Source: a virus. Taken from it: 21,612 bases of DNA. This document shows positions 21,545 to 21,612 of this stretch, in pieces. Made by a program: the position numbers and the translations under genes. The DNA lies in IMG/VR virus record IMGVR_UViG_3300037264_004563, positions 1-21,612 of that record; one strand, 5' to 3'. Under the pieces are notes generated by a model. The model had not been told where the DNA came from, made no database searches, and saw only the letters and a program-made list of their open reading frames with translations. How positions within the stretch are numbered: position 1 is the stretch's first letter; every line of letters begins with the position of its first letter.

Positions 21545-21612
21545 CGGGTCGTCCTTCTTTGGAAACCCGACAGGTTGCAGTACAAGTAAATCCAAACCGT
21601 CGTAAGTGCGTG
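21542..21612 (-). CDS. C-terminal end of an upstream gene (partial)
   Basis: A minus-strand frame entering from the right edge encodes HALTTVWIYLYCNLSGFQRRTT plus Arg and stops at a TGA overlapping the next ATG (ATGA). Only 23 residues are visible, so no identity can be given. In Bat operons the gene in this position is often a DUF58 protein or a MoxR ATPase; that is a prediction to test with flanking sequence. Confidence 0.4.

Noticed and set aside
21545-21595. Upstream TTG start for the small Bat-operon membrane protein
   Set aside because: The ATG at 21544 has AAGGA at the right distance and overlaps the stop of the upstream frame.
18272-21612. Window is a bacterial chromosome segment rather than phage, because of the Bat-like genes
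   Set aside because: The module is coupled to a gp41-like helicase and lies among gp32-, gp1- and dCMP deaminase-type phage genes. The alternative cannot be fully excluded without flanks.

Overview
The window looks like part of the early/replication region of a large tailed-phage genome. The evidence is a T4-style set of DNA metabolism genes: a gp41/DnaB-like replicative helicase, a RecA recombinase, a gp32-like zinc-containing single-strand binding protein, a gp1-like deoxynucleotide kinase, a dCMP deaminase, a base-excision glycosylase, an HNH endonuclease and a possible UvsY-like mediator. Around them are many short unknown genes packed with ATGA or TAATG stop/start overlaps, and strong hairpin terminators. 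The DNA is fairly AT-rich. No virion or packaging gene is recognisable and no tRNA was seen. The host cannot be read from the sequence.

Layout. Right edge to 13670 (minus strand): a long, nearly gapless operon. It starts with a partial gene and a four-gene membrane module (a small TM protein, a von Willebrand A (VWA) protein, a TPR-like anchored protein and a second VWA protein) that resembles bacterial Bat (BatA/B/C) operons. The module is coupled by TAATG to the replicative helicase. A UvsY-like coiled-coil protein, an exported OBAP/DUF1264-family protein, two small unknowns, a HhH-GPD glycosylase and dCMP deaminase follow, and a terminator closes the operon near 13609-13646. Between 13352 and 13552 a structured RNA with its own terminator precedes a methyltransferase-like gene. 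Next come two unknown genes (one with a possible frameshifted tail), the SSB, a terminator, recA and a palindromic terminator shared with a plus-strand gene at 8691-9143 that has a near-consensus promoter.

8627 to 3911 (minus): an amidoligase-family gene, four small unknown genes, a terminator and a large Ski2/Hel308-like DEVH helicase. 2239-3934 (plus): an HNH endonuclease fused to a ribbon-helix-helix domain, a small Cys-motif protein and a protein with about 11% Cys. 2126-831 (minus): dNMP kinase, an unknown gene and a cupin. The left edge carries a secreted Pro/Gly/Cys/His repeat protein that runs out of the window. It is preceded by a 20-codon leader ORF that overlaps its start.

Together the genes suggest a phage that builds its own replication-recombination machinery and nucleotide supply. 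It also makes several exported or membrane proteins (the Bat-like module, the OBAP-family protein and the repeat protein) whose role in infection is unknown. The most unusual points are the VWA/Bat-like module fused by overlap to the replication operon, the OBAP-family protein with a signal peptide, the structured RNA at 13370-13552, and a recurring layout in which a terminator hairpin lies only about 20-65 nt upstream of a start codon.
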